A DNA stretch of 64,000 bases from Rhodohalobacter sp. SW132 (GTDB taxonomy: Bacteria > Bacteroidota > Rhodothermia > Balneolales > Balneolaceae), in NCBI RefSeq assembly GCF_003390325.1, contig NZ_QUOK01000003.1, positions 186,001-250,000 on the forward strand. The letters are read 5' to 3'. The notes beneath the pieces were generated by a model. That model did no database searches and was not told the origin of the DNA. It saw nothing but the letters and a program-made list of their open reading frames with translations. Within the stretch, counting starts at the first letter, position 1. Each line of letters opens with the position of its first letter. The position numbers and the translations under genes are program-made. This document shows positions 8,607 through 17,501 of the stretch, one piece after another.

Positions 8607-8777
8607 CTATTTTTCAGACTTATCCGGGTTTTTATCGATAGACGCCCTGTCGTAGTTTCGTCTGTAATCTTCCGGATGTTTTTCCATCTCTTTAAATTCT
8701 TTGAAGGTGTAAATCACCCCTATCAAAAAGAGAATGACTACGATGATTCCCGAGGAAAAAATAAATGGGAGAGTCAT
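8607..8777 (-). CDS. Small single-helix membrane protein (56 aa)
   Basis: An ATG at 8777 is preceded by a strong AGGAGGG ribosome binding site and opens a 56-residue frame. Residues about 4-24 are a continuous hydrophobic helix, followed by a charged tail with HPEDYRRNYDR and a Lys/Glu-rich end. The start overlaps the stop of the upstream gene as ATGA, which together with the binding site argues strongly for a real, translationally coupled gene. The family was not recognised; the topology suggests an inner-membrane peptide with a cytoplasmic tail. Confidence 0.75.
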   Translation of the reverse strand: MTLPFIFSSGIIVVILFLIGVIYTFKEFKEMEKHPEDYRRNYDRASIDKNPDKSEK

Positions 8778-8947
8778 TGCGCCCTCCTGCTGAGAATTTT
8801 AAAGTACGCTCCAAAACCGAGGATGGATGGCACCCAGATTCCTACAAATAAACCGGCGTCAGTAGATCCGCTAAACCAGAGCCAGATTGAAAGTACCATG
8901 GAAAGCAGTGCGGCGAGAAGAATGAAATAATCTGATTTTTTAAGCAT
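8774..8947 (-). CDS. Small two-helix membrane protein (57 aa)
   Basis: The ATG at 8947 gives MLKKSDYF, then two hydrophobic segments (about 8-27 and 31-50) separated by a short SGSTDAG loop, ending with a basic LSRRAQ. Positive residues at both ends predict a hairpin with both termini in the cytoplasm. It overlaps the next small gene by four bases (ATGA). No function can be assigned. Confidence 0.7.
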   Translation of the reverse strand: MLKKSDYFILLAALLSMVLSIWLWFSGSTDAGLFVGIWVPSILGFGAYFKILSRRAQ

Positions 8948-9105
8948 AAACAACAGGTAAGTGTTGAACTATAAAATTAACCGATGCTATTTTTGGGCAT
9001 CAGCCTTTTCTGTTTACACTTATTCAAATAGAGTACAACGAAAATTCGTTCGTACCAGATTGGAAAACCTTTCTATTTTATACAGATCAATGACGTTAGA
9101 AGTGA

Positions 9106-9699
9106 TCAGCTTTCACTTGATCTGCTGCTATCCTCATCATCATCACCTTCTTCTTCTTCTTCGGTATATATCAATTTATGATCCTGGCCCAGCCCCACAA
9201 TACAGATAATGTTCTGAACAGTACTAAACAGCATTAAAATTACAGCTACCATTAAACCGCTGAGCATGGATGAAGAAATCAGCGCAAACCAGTAAACTAT
9301 AGAATACCATGCTGTTGGAACGGCATCTGACTCCGTTATTGGAATATTAAATAGCTGAAAAAAGATTAAGGCCACTACAAAATTGAATGTAACAAACTTC
9401 GCAAGGCTTAAGACCTGGTGATAGTGAGTTTTTTTCAATTTCGATTCACTTCCTGTACTGATTCCAAGAAGAGTGAGAATCAGGGCCAGAATTGTAGCAG
9501 AGGCAAGTATAATCGTATTCAGCAACATGCTGATACGCGGAATGGCTATTTCAATCATCTGCATTGCTTCGTAACCTGAAAGATTTCCAAGCAGAAATGC
9601 TGCAACTCCTGTGAAAACAGCTGTTAAAATTCCACCGTACAGAGGTAGTTTATTATTGATTAAATAAATCTTCGCTTTTTTCGGAAGCTCCTTTATCAT
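9106..9699 (-). CDS. Four-helix inner-membrane protein of unknown function
   Basis: This 197-residue protein has hydrophobic segments at roughly 20-40, 58-82, 100-120 and 132-160, a basic N-terminus (KELPKKAK) and a strikingly acidic, serine-rich tail (EEEEEGDDDEDSSRSSES). The ATG at 9699 is preferred over a GTG two codons upstream. I do not recognise a domain. It stands alone, downstream of a repeat-rich gap. The acidic tail could be a cytoplasmic interaction or ion-binding segment. Confidence 0.7.
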   Translation of the reverse strand: MIKELPKKAKIYLINNKLPLYGGILTAVFTGVAAFLLGNLSGYEAMQMIEIAIPRISMLLNTIILASATILALILTLLGISTGSESKLKKTHYHQVLSLAKFVTFNFVVALIFFQLFNIPITESDAVPTAWYSIVYWFALISSSMLSGLMVAVILMLFSTVQNIICIVGLGQDHKLIYTEEEEEGDDDEDSSRSSES

Positions 9700-9796
9700 T
9701 CTCACTCACTCTTCATTTATAATTGGTATTGATATTTAATTATCCATCAAAAATGTCCTGACTGAACTATTTTGAGGGATTTTTCTCTCTGACCAT

Positions 9797-9884
9797 GAAC
9801 TGCCTCGGGCAGAACCTGCGTGGCATGAACCTGGATCCATCACTTTTTGATCAATATGGAGTTTATCGTGGGGGGTCTCCCTCC
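9797..9884. repeat. Dispersed repeat, GAACTACCTCGG family (copy 2)
   Basis: It starts GAACTGCCTCGGGCAGA and runs through CCTGGATCC and TTGATCAATATGGAG, paralleling 7257-7343. Non-coding. Confidence 0.5.
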
Positions 9885-9912
9885 TTCCCCCATAAAGATC
9901 CTATACAGGGCT

Positions 9913-9992
9913 GTCAAAAAGTGGGTACCTATTAATCAGCACCTGATTAATGTAAGTTTGTGAGTTTAATCTAAGCACCCGGTCTTTTTGAC
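9913..9992. repeat. Nested hairpin between membrane protein and aldo/keto reductase genes
   Basis: GTCAAAAAG (9913-9921) pairs with CTTTTTGAC (9984-9992). Inside, ATTAATCAG/CTGATTAAT (9931-9951) forms a perfect 9-bp stem with a 3-nt loop. Neither strand has a terminator-like layout with an adjacent T-run. Confidence 0.5.
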
Positions 9993-10033
9993 CCACCCCC
10001 GGCCGACCGACATCACTTCCCCCTTCAAGAGGC

Positions 10034-10213
10034 TGTGAGAAAATTCACCATCAAATATATGAGCCATTTATTTTTACCACGAAGGCACAAAGTCACGAAG
10101 ATACACGAAGTTTAAAAGAATCAGACAATTCCACTTCGTGAATCTTCGAGCCCTCGTGGCTTCGTGGTGAATTTTATAATTCTCAATACGTATTGATACG
10201 TTATTTTCTCACA
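10034..10213. repeat. MITE-like element with terminal inverted repeats and a CCACGAAGG palindrome
   Basis: TGTGAGAAAAT (10034-10044) and ATTTTCTCACA (10203-10213) are perfect 11-bp terminal inverted repeats. The interior (10077-10168) is a long palindrome starting CCACGAAGGCACAAAG and ending GGCTTCGTGGT, the same family as 7483-7574. There is no ORF inside. I could not identify a clear target-site duplication. Confidence 0.6.
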
Positions 10214-10274
10214 TCCTTTCAAAGTAAGATAAAAACCGTTCTCTGATCAGTTTACCTTGTAGTATATGAATTGG

Positions 10275-11096
10275 TTATTGTTCCCAGTCTGGTGCAAAGG
10301 ATGGATTTACCAGTCGGGTCGTTTTATCTAATTCATCAATAGAATTGAACTCTTCATCTGATAATTCAAAATCAAAAATATCGATGTTCTCTTGCAGGTG
10401 AGTTTCGCTGGTAGCTTTTGGTATCGCCACAACGTTTTCCTGTTCAATCAGCCATCGGAGTGAAATCTGACCGGCTGTCTTATTATGATTTTCCCCAATA
10501 GACTTGAGCAGTTCGTTTTCAAAAACCTTTCCCTGTGCAAGCGGGCTGTAAGCAGTCACCAGAAAATCCTGATCGTACGAATAATCAAGCAGATCGAATT
10601 GTGCAAGAAATGGATGATACTCCACCTGGTTGCAAAATATCGGGATACGGAACTCTTCGGTTACTTTTTTCACCATTCCGAGCGGAAAATTGCTTACCCC
10701 GATATTCAATGCTTTACCCTGGTCGCGTAAAACCATCATAGCTTCCATGGTTTTTTCAAGCGAATACTGTTTGTTTGGCCAGTGTATCAGAAGCAGATCT
10801 ACGTATGTTGTTTTTAGCTGCTCGAGACTATCCTCCACGGTTTGAAGCAGATCATCGTGCTCAAGGTTGGTGTGCCACACTTTCGTAGTGAGAAAAATGT
10901 CTTCTCTGTCAACGTGAGATGTACGAATGGCGTCGCCGATCTCCGTTTCATTTTTATACATCTGAGCGGTATCTATAAGCCTGTAACCTATATCGAGCGC
11001 ATTCATCACAGCCCTCTTGCACTCTTTACCGTATAATTTATAAGTCCCAAGCCCTATTTCGGCTACGTCTACGTCTTGAATTGTCTTAAACTGCAT
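10275..11096 (-). CDS. Aldo/keto reductase
   Basis: This 273-residue NADPH-dependent oxidoreductase is a TIM barrel that reduces aldehydes and ketones to alcohols in the cytoplasm. The catalytic tetrad is in place: D42 and Y47 (IDTAQMY), K72 (TTKVW) and H105 (LLIHWP). The cofactor end carries IPKATSETHLQEN, the usual phosphate-binding region. Short length and motifs fit the AKR5-like group that includes 2,5-diketo-D-gluconate reductases, but the substrate cannot be read from sequence. It is a single gene flanked by repeats upstream of its stop and a 250-bp gap before the T9SS cargo gene. Confidence 0.92.
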   Translation of the reverse strand: MQFKTIQDVDVAEIGLGTYKLYGKECKRAVMNALDIGYRLIDTAQMYKNETEIGDAIRTSHVDREDIFLTTKVWHTNLEHDDLLQTVEDSLEQLKTTYVDLLLIHWPNKQYSLEKTMEAMMVLRDQGKALNIGVSNFPLGMVKKVTEEFRIPIFCNQVEYHPFLAQFDLLDYSYDQDFLVTAYSPLAQGKVFENELLKSIGENHNKTAGQISLRWLIEQENVVAIPKATSETHLQENIDIFDFELSDEEFNSIDELDKTTRLVNPSFAPDWEQ

Positions 11097-11344
11097 GAAA
11101 TACTATAAGTTCTATGAGATTTTTAATTGATAAATTTGGCGGTGAACATGCTTCAAAATGCTGTAACATCATTATTACCGAGTGGCATGAACGGGTCTGC
11201 GAATATTGTTAAATCAAATAGTTAAAATACCGATTTATACAATTGTTTTAAAATCCGTAATTGTTCTGTACCTAAGGGTATATAACTAAATTATACGTGG
11301 ATTCTATCCATCCAGGATTAAAAATAATTAAACCTGTCAAAGGG

Positions 11345-13849
11345 TTATTTAATCAGCGTTATTTTTCGGGTATCCACCCTGTTTCCGGCCTCCATCTGCA
11401 CAATATAGACACCACTTGGCATATCCATTGCGTTCCAGACCACAGAATGCTCTCCGGCAGACAGGCGTTCATCTCTTAACACACCCACTTGCTGGCCTAC
11501 CACATTATATACGCTCACTTTAACATCAGATGTTTTAGGCAGATAAAAAACAACCGTAGTTGACGGATTAAACGGGTTCGGATAGTTTTGGCGAAGTTCG
11601 AACGAGTCTGACATATCCGTTTCTTCTTCAAAATCCGCTGGTGATCCGGAAGGTGAAATTCTAATATAAAACCGATTGTAATCTGTCTCTTCCACAGGGG
11701 TAAAATTCAGGCTTGCGTCCCGCATCCCCATCAGCACCCGGTCGGATCGTTCGTAAAACGTGTAGGAGTGTTCTCTCCTCATATTGATGGATTCATCCAG
11801 TTCGGTGTCAACAAATTGTACGTGCCACTGTTCAGGCAAAGACTCTATTTCATCCCAGGAGATGGTATACCGGCCGTTTGTATGTCCTAATCGAATTCCA
11901 ACAGCTACCTGTACCGGTTCTTCGGGTGCGTATTCAAAATTCAAAAAACTGTTCGCCTGGTGTACCGATTCAGGAGTTTTCAGGTAGATCATGGGTGTTC
12001 TCGACTCACTGTCATCTTCTCGAACCGGAGCCCAGAACTTCGGAAGATCCATCCTTAAACCTTCCGCTTCCTGCGGTGTATTCCAAAATCCGATCAGGGC
12101 TTCATCAAACCTTACACTACCATTGCTGCCCGATTCACCTGAAAATTCAAGAGCCAGATACCGGTTCAACCCGGAAGATGCCTCTTCATCGGATTTTACC
12201 AGTTCTGTTTGATAAGTATTCTCTCCATCCGATGGTACAAAAGTGGCGTCCCATGCTGAAATGAGCTCATCGGGTGTGTGGATGAGTTTAAATTTCTGCA
12301 TTCGGTTATCCCATCCGAGAAGTGCAGGATAAGCCCGACCTCCCTGAGAGGTTCGTATTCTGTCAGCAGAGAGTGAATCTCCCGTAACCGCACGAACAGA
12401 GCTGATATTCAGTTCGGGCATAAAACGAGTTGATAGTACCGAAGCCGATCTGCCTGACTCCACACCTTCTGAGTAGAGAATTTCCGGTTGATCCGAGTCG
12501 TGATAGTATATGGCAGGGAGCTGAAATTTTCCTTCTTCGGTTTGTTGATCTGATCTGCCCTGTGATTTAAGTGGCGTCAGGCTATTTTCAAATTTCCGGT
12601 TCAAAGATTCGGATAATTCACCCGGCGGATTGATAATATACCATCCCTCGCGATTCATCTCTTTCGTGAACAGCTTTCGGCTCGCATCAATATCACCGGG
12701 ACTGCCCTGTACCTGCTCATTCAAGCCACGGCCGACCGGAACAAGATATCGCATACTGCTGTATCCGTCGAATGCGTTGCGCAGATGATCAAGCTGATGT
12801 GCAATACCCGATGCGGAGACATCATACATTACGCGTGCCACCTCATGCGAACCAAAGCGGGCATCCAGGCGACCAGATCTGCTTCCAAGCAAAGTTCCAT
12901 TAAACCTGTAGTCGGTAAACGAGTCAATCCGGTCCGGTTGATTGGAATTGGCCAAAACTACCGTTCGGTACGGTGGAACTACCAGGTTATGCTGAACCAC
13001 AATTTCATCGTACCCGGCATCCAGCAGCAATCCCTTCAGATTGATTCCCGATTCGGTGCTGTTATAAATCTCAATATATTCCAGAAAACTGCCATCGTAT
13101 CGGTGCAGGGGCAGCAATTCTGTTATGATAAGGGATCCGGCCCGAAGATCACGCTCAGGGGCAACGGTCGGCTGGATTTCCATTTTCTGAAGGGCGATTG
13201 GAACAATGATTTCTTCGCTGCCGAGACCGGATGCGCTCCAGCGAAGTTCAATTTCATCACCCGATCTCAAAAAGAGCTGATCTACTGAAATCTGCATGGA
13301 AAATGTACTCCACCCGCGCTCTTCAGTTTGTAGAAAATCGCTGTGGAATTTACCGCCGCTTGGGTATACCCACTCCCCGTCGTTGATTCTATATGAGAGT
13401 TGATAACTCAGCCTTCGGTTCAATTGCTCCGGTAAAAAAACAAAATCGAATGCCAGGGACAGTTTATCGAAAGAGTCAGGTGTGCGATTAACAAACCTCA
13501 AGTCTGCGATTGCATTCTCTGCTGTTTGATGATAGTAGCTGCCTACAGAAATTTCATTATACGCATCCACAAAGAAACCTCCCTCCTGGTGCTCTTTTGA
13601 AGATGTAAAACGGGTCGCTTCTCTTCCACGAAGTTCGGGCACGGCAGACTCAGTAAAGAGATCGCGCACCGAGATCTCAATGCCTCCGGATGTTCGTTCT
13701 GTCTCACCTTCCGTAAAGGAGACCTCAAACGTGCGGGCATCGTAGATGGAAATCTGGCTGAAAACGGCAGCGGAAAATATCGGGAAAAAAGCCAGTACCG
13801 GGACGATTACTATAAAGAGGCTAAATCGTAACGCTTTGCCCATAGGCAT
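11345..13849 (-). CDS. Secreted lamin-tail-domain protein with T9SS type A sorting domain
   Basis: This 834-residue protein begins with a signal peptide (about 1-31, ending AAVFSQ). A lamin-tail-like domain lies at about 238-320 (IITELLPLHRYDGSFLEYIE, then the LKGLLLDAGYDEIV strand region). The last 75 or so residues are a type A sorting domain: NYPNPFNPST, VYNVVGQQVG, SAGEH and a basic KITLIK end. This signal directs export across the outer membrane by the type IX system and usually surface attachment. The middle shows no enzyme motif, so a structural or adhesive surface role is an inference. It is the last gene of a minus-strand run starting at 17297, 77 nt after the TPR gene. Confidence 0.85.
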   Translation of the reverse strand: MPMGKALRFSLFIVIVPVLAFFPIFSAAVFSQISIYDARTFEVSFTEGETERTSGGIEISVRDLFTESAVPELRGREATRFTSSKEHQEGGFFVDAYNEISVGSYYHQTAENAIADLRFVNRTPDSFDKLSLAFDFVFLPEQLNRRLSYQLSYRINDGEWVYPSGGKFHSDFLQTEERGWSTFSMQISVDQLFLRSGDEIELRWSASGLGSEEIIVPIALQKMEIQPTVAPERDLRAGSLIITELLPLHRYDGSFLEYIEIYNSTESGINLKGLLLDAGYDEIVVQHNLVVPPYRTVVLANSNQPDRIDSFTDYRFNGTLLGSRSGRLDARFGSHEVARVMYDVSASGIAHQLDHLRNAFDGYSSMRYLVPVGRGLNEQVQGSPGDIDASRKLFTKEMNREGWYIINPPGELSESLNRKFENSLTPLKSQGRSDQQTEEGKFQLPAIYYHDSDQPEILYSEGVESGRSASVLSTRFMPELNISSVRAVTGDSLSADRIRTSQGGRAYPALLGWDNRMQKFKLIHTPDELISAWDATFVPSDGENTYQTELVKSDEEASSGLNRYLALEFSGESGSNGSVRFDEALIGFWNTPQEAEGLRMDLPKFWAPVREDDSESRTPMIYLKTPESVHQANSFLNFEYAPEEPVQVAVGIRLGHTNGRYTISWDEIESLPEQWHVQFVDTELDESINMRREHSYTFYERSDRVLMGMRDASLNFTPVEETDYNRFYIRISPSGSPADFEEETDMSDSFELRQNYPNPFNPSTTVVFYLPKTSDVKVSVYNVVGQQVGVLRDERLSAGEHSVVWNAMDMPSGVYIVQMEAGNRVDTRKITLIK

Positions 13850-13926
13850 GATTTGGTTGAGAGCAATGAGTACTTAGTAAATAAGCAATAAAATTCGAGA
13901 AATACTCAATAAGTTTTAAAAAAAAA

Positions 13927-14877
13927 TCAATTCTTCATACCCAATGTCTGCAAGTCTTCAACTCGTTTTCGGCTCAATTCGGTTATTTCACCTAAATACG
14001 GGTTATCCCGGGTTATAACGGCATTATAACTCTCAATCGCCTTTGATCTTTCACCTGTTTTTTCGAGTAATTCGCCACGTTTATAGTGAAAAATCACATT
14101 CTCTTCAAATCTGTCGGTCAATTTTTGGGCGTACTGAAGTGCTTTATCGTATTCCTCTTCCTTTTCGTGCAGGTACATCAGAATCATTTGTGCGTCATAC
14201 CGAATAATGTTGTCGCTTTCAGCTGCTTTTTTCAGTTCTTGAAATCCCATTTCGGTATCTCCCCGTAACCCTGCGGCATTGGTTAGCCAGCGAACCTCGC
14301 GGGGAACAGTTCCTACCATATAGTAGTACATCCCCCGGCCAATTTGTGCATCGGGCCGTTCAGAGTCGATGGAGAGAAGCTGGCGGGTATAGTTAAACCC
14401 TGTGATTCCGCTCTGTATTGCCACCCGATATTTTTTTTCACCCGCCGCTACAAGACTTCTGTATCCGTGCAAGCCGCTGAGCAGCAGTACCATCGTTGTG
14501 TCGTTGGGCTGCTCCTCAAGCCGTTGTTTGCTCAGATCTACAGCGTTTTCAGATCGCTCCAGAAAGAGATCCGCAAGTTCACCACGCTGTTGCACAAAAA
14601 AGTATTCCCAAAACGGCATCATCGATTCAAAAAAGTAGGGACGGGGATCCTTTGGATGCTGCTTTTTCAGCTCATCAAACTGCTCCCCTGCCTGTTCCCA
14701 CCGGGTTTGATAAAAGTGTTCGATGGCGGTTTCAAGTTTCTCTTCAAACGAACCAGAATGAATATCAGCTGCAGCAACAGGTGCTTCATTGTGGATGATT
14801 ACAGGCTCCTCACCGGCAGATACAAAGGTCATCAGAAATGAGAAGACGATTGTAAGCAACATTCTATAGGTTATCAA
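13927..14877 (-). CDS. Exported tetratricopeptide-repeat protein
   Basis: This 316-residue protein has an N-terminal signal peptide (MLLTIVFSFLMTFVSAGEEP). The rest is helical TPR-like repeats, clearest near the C-terminus (YDAQMILMYLHEKEEEYDKA, then FHYKRGELLEKTGERSKAIE). It probably works in the periplasm as a protein-interaction scaffold. It sits 27 nt after the symporter gene and 77 nt before the T9SS cargo gene, consistent with one transcript. No specific partner can be named. Confidence 0.8.
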   Translation of the reverse strand: MITYRMLLTIVFSFLMTFVSAGEEPVIIHNEAPVAAADIHSGSFEEKLETAIEHFYQTRWEQAGEQFDELKKQHPKDPRPYFFESMMPFWEYFFVQQRGELADLFLERSENAVDLSKQRLEEQPNDTTMVLLLSGLHGYRSLVAAGEKKYRVAIQSGITGFNYTRQLLSIDSERPDAQIGRGMYYYMVGTVPREVRWLTNAAGLRGDTEMGFQELKKAAESDNIIRYDAQMILMYLHEKEEEYDKALQYAQKLTDRFEENVIFHYKRGELLEKTGERSKAIESYNAVITRDNPYLGEITELSRKRVEDLQTLGMKN

Positions 14878-14904
14878 AATTTGAAATTAAGTTATTTAGC
14901 AGCA

Positions 14905-16212
14905 CTATTCATCGTCATCAAAATGGAGACTGCCGAGCATCCCTTCACTGCTTGCCACTGCAACAGAAACGGCGGCATCACCAGTAACATTTACAGCTGT
15001 GCGGGCCATGTCGAGAATCCGGTCAACACCCAGTATCAAAGCAATACCTTCAACAGGAACCTGAACCGCCTGGAGCACAATCACAAGCATAATAATGCCT
15101 GCCCCCGGAACCCCTGCAGCACCGATCGAGGCCAGTGTGGCTGTAAGTACGATTGTAAGCTGCTGCAGAATCGTCAGATCCATGCCAAGTGCCTGCGCAA
15201 TAAACACCGCAGCCACAGCTTGATATAAACTCGTTCCATCCATGTTTATTGTTGCACCAACCGGCAGTACAAAGCTTGATACTTCTTCATCAACTCCCAG
15301 GTTTTTCTCTACCCGCTCCATGGTCACCGGCAAAGTTGCCGCACTTGAACTGGTACTGAACCCCAGGAGAATCGCGGGCTGTATCGCTTTCAGAAAATCG
15401 CGGAGCTTCATTTTGCTAAAAATTTTGAACAGGCTGAAATAGACGATAGTGACGTGAATCAGCAGGCCGATGATTACCGCAACACAGTACCAGGCGAGAG
15501 CGCGAAGCAAAGTCAATGCCTGTGTGAGATCATCCCCGGCAAGATCTACAATAACGGCCGCCATCAGTGCAAACACTCCATAGGGTGCCGTTTTCATGAT
15601 CAGGTCTACGATTTTAATGATTACATCGTTCAGCGCATCAAAAAAGTTGATAAGCACCTCCCCTTTTTGCACCGGAATGTTGATGATTCCGATTCCAAGG
15701 ATGATGGCAATAAATACTACCTGGAGCATGTTGGCATTGTCTGATGCAGCTTGAATCACATTCTCGGGCACGATATCCACAAAAAATTGTAGCGGACTTC
15801 TGTCCACAAGTGCCTGCGCAGCTTCATCGCGCCCCTCCAGGTTTTCACTGTAACTTTCCATCAGGGTAACCCGCGTCTCCTCCGGCAGCGTTTTTCCCGG
15901 CTGTATCACGTTTACTACCGTCAGGCCGATGGTAATTGCAAAAACCGTGGTAATCATATAAATACCGATCGTTTTACCACCAAGCCTGGAGAGTTTGGTC
16001 ATATCATTGAGGCTTGATACCCCAACTACCAGAGAGGCAAGTACCAGGGGGACGGCAATTAACTTCAGCAGATCGACAAAAATGGTACCAAATGGACGGA
16101 TATAATCAATCGTGAATTGGTTCCATCCCACGAGGCTTGAAAAAAGTCCCCAGAGAAGGCCAAGGATCAACCCGATAATTATTTTCCAATGCAGTTTCCG
16201 ATACCACTTCAT
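14905..16212 (-). CDS. Sodium/proton-coupled dicarboxylate or amino-acid symporter (DAACS family)
   Basis: This 435-residue inner-membrane transporter belongs to the glutamate/aspartate/C4-dicarboxylate cation symporter family. Signature regions are present: the serine-rich re-entrant loop STSSSAATLP (286-295), the unwound-helix motif NMDGT (323-327), and the substrate-binding helix D401-MARTAVNVTGD with R404, N408 and D412. An Arg in that helix favours acidic amino acids or dicarboxylates over neutral amino acids. A long soluble insert (about 106-145) follows helix 3. It ends with an acidic tail. The gene lies 9 nt after DUF92. Confidence 0.93.
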   Translation of the reverse strand: MKWYRKLHWKIIIGLILGLLWGLFSSLVGWNQFTIDYIRPFGTIFVDLLKLIAVPLVLASLVVGVSSLNDMTKLSRLGGKTIGIYMITTVFAITIGLTVVNVIQPGKTLPEETRVTLMESYSENLEGRDEAAQALVDRSPLQFFVDIVPENVIQAASDNANMLQVVFIAIILGIGIINIPVQKGEVLINFFDALNDVIIKIVDLIMKTAPYGVFALMAAVIVDLAGDDLTQALTLLRALAWYCVAVIIGLLIHVTIVYFSLFKIFSKMKLRDFLKAIQPAILLGFSTSSSAATLPVTMERVEKNLGVDEEVSSFVLPVGATINMDGTSLYQAVAAVFIAQALGMDLTILQQLTIVLTATLASIGAAGVPGAGIIMLVIVLQAVQVPVEGIALILGVDRILDMARTAVNVTGDAAVSVAVASSEGMLGSLHFDDDE

Positions 16213-16221
16213 AGATGATTG

Positions 16222-17046
16222 TTAAATGATTAATAAAAGCAACAGCGTGATGATACCTCCGCTGCCGGTTGAAAGCCAGTTTACAAGACTGTTCTGTTTA
16301 TCGTTGTCCAGTTTTAACCAGAGAGAATCTTCAGGCAGAGATTTGGGGTTTCTCTGGTAAACCGCTCCAATATAGGAATCAATCAGACATCCCAAAAAAC
16401 CACCTAAAGTAACAGAAAACAGGATCCAGAGTGTGCTTCCCGCAACTCCCTGCGACGCAAAAAAGCCGATGAGCAGCGCCCCTAAAAATGAAAAAAATGT
16501 TCCTTTGAAGCTAACTCCTCCGTCAGTTCCGGGCGGCACGGTCTTGCGGGTTTTAAGATCAATGGTGTGCCCGGGTTTACGGATTCCTACCTCCGTGGCC
16601 CAGGTATCGGCAGTAGCTACAGCAACCACTCCAAACGCCGCACCAAGCATTATATCAATTTCAGATAAAAACCAGAGAATACAGAAAAATGCGATCCAGA
16701 ACCCGTTGGCCCAAACCTGTACTCCATCCCGCCGTATTTCATGACCCGCTACACTTTGGGTGGTTGTGTGATCTTCATTCAGGCGTGTAAACAGACTTCC
16801 CGTAATAAAAAATACAATAACTGCGATGGTAAGAATCAGGCCGCCAAAACCATAAATCGTGGTGCCGAGTACAATTACCGGCAACACGGCATCTATCGTG
16901 AGCCAGGTAAGAAAAAATGCGCCGTAGGCAATCAGTATTGAGAACGCGAGGCCCTTCATCAGCGAAACATGATCCCCTGAATTCCCCTCGAGAATGGCGA
17001 GGAATATCAGCACAAAAATAAACCCGTAGGATGTTAATCGATTCAA
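16222..17046 (-). CDS. DUF92 family integral membrane protein
   Basis: This 274-residue, very hydrophobic protein is related to the TMEM19 family and to plant VTE6 phytyl-phosphate kinase. Family marks are ADTWATEVG near residue 145 and the GTDGGVSFKGT segment near 173-183, followed by the conserved GGFLGCLIDSYIGA region. In plants the family phosphorylates phytyl phosphate; whether this bacterial copy handles a polyprenyl phosphate is an inference. It overlaps the DUF3098 stop by four bases and is followed 9 nt later by the symporter. Confidence 0.88.
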   Translation of the reverse strand: MNRLTSYGFIFVLIFLAILEGNSGDHVSLMKGLAFSILIAYGAFFLTWLTIDAVLPVIVLGTTIYGFGGLILTIAVIVFFITGSLFTRLNEDHTTTQSVAGHEIRRDGVQVWANGFWIAFFCILWFLSEIDIMLGAAFGVVAVATADTWATEVGIRKPGHTIDLKTRKTVPPGTDGGVSFKGTFFSFLGALLIGFFASQGVAGSTLWILFSVTLGGFLGCLIDSYIGAVYQRNPKSLPEDSLWLKLDNDKQNSLVNWLSTGSGGIITLLLLLII

Positions 17047-17297
17047 CTTTTTTGCGGAGCAGTGTCCGTTTTTTCGCCCTCATCAGGTCGTTTGAGAATT
17101 GCAAAAACCACGGTAATGTACCCGCCCATAATAATAACCGGGGCGATGTAGAGTGAGATAAAACCGTATACCTCGTTTTCGAGACGCATAATTGTGAATC
17201 CTATGATCACCAATAGCACTCCGGCTGCTAAAATCTTGTAGTTGAGTGCTGAGAACACCATCGGTTTTTTTTCTTTTCTTCTGCGTTTCGCTGCCAT
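17043..17297 (-). CDS. DUF3098 small membrane protein
   Basis: This 84-residue protein has a very basic N-terminus (MAAKRRRKEKK), two transmembrane helices (about 22-42 and 47-67) and a polar C-terminal tail. The pattern matches DUF3098, a short membrane protein family common in Bacteroidota and of unknown function. It is probably the first gene of the minus-strand run 17297-11345 and overlaps DUF92 by four bases. It is divergent from maf. Confidence 0.82.
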   Translation of the reverse strand: MAAKRRRKEKKPMVFSALNYKILAAGVLLVIIGFTIMRLENEVYGFISLYIAPVIIMGGYITVVFAILKRPDEGEKTDTAPQKS

Positions 17298-17376
17298 AAT
17301 TACTTTAGTTTTATACTCGGTTCGTATCGAATTGGATTAATCTAACCCCAAACGATACTCAAGTTGAAAAATCATT

Positions 17377-17408
17377 TTGGGTAAATCGTTAATACCGGAC
17401 TATTTTTG
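17377..17408 (+). promoter_or_regulatory. Bacteroidota-type promoter for the maf operon
   Basis: TTG (17377-17379, within TTTTG) and TATTTTTG (17401-17408, fitting TAnnTTTG) are separated by 21 nt, as in the primary-sigma promoter consensus of Bacteroidota. Transcription would start near 17415, leaving a leader of about 87 nt before maf. Confidence 0.45.
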
Positions 17409-17501
17409 ATATTCCTGATGCAGTGACTTTCACCAGACTGCAGTTGTTGAAGTTATTCAAAACTACGCTAACTGAAAAATCACGATTTAAATTGGCACCT
17501 T

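Noticed and set aside
8574-8930. 118-codon plus-strand ORF after the thioesterase
   Set aside because: It is opposite two better-supported minus-strand small genes with an ATGA overlap and a strong ribosome binding site.
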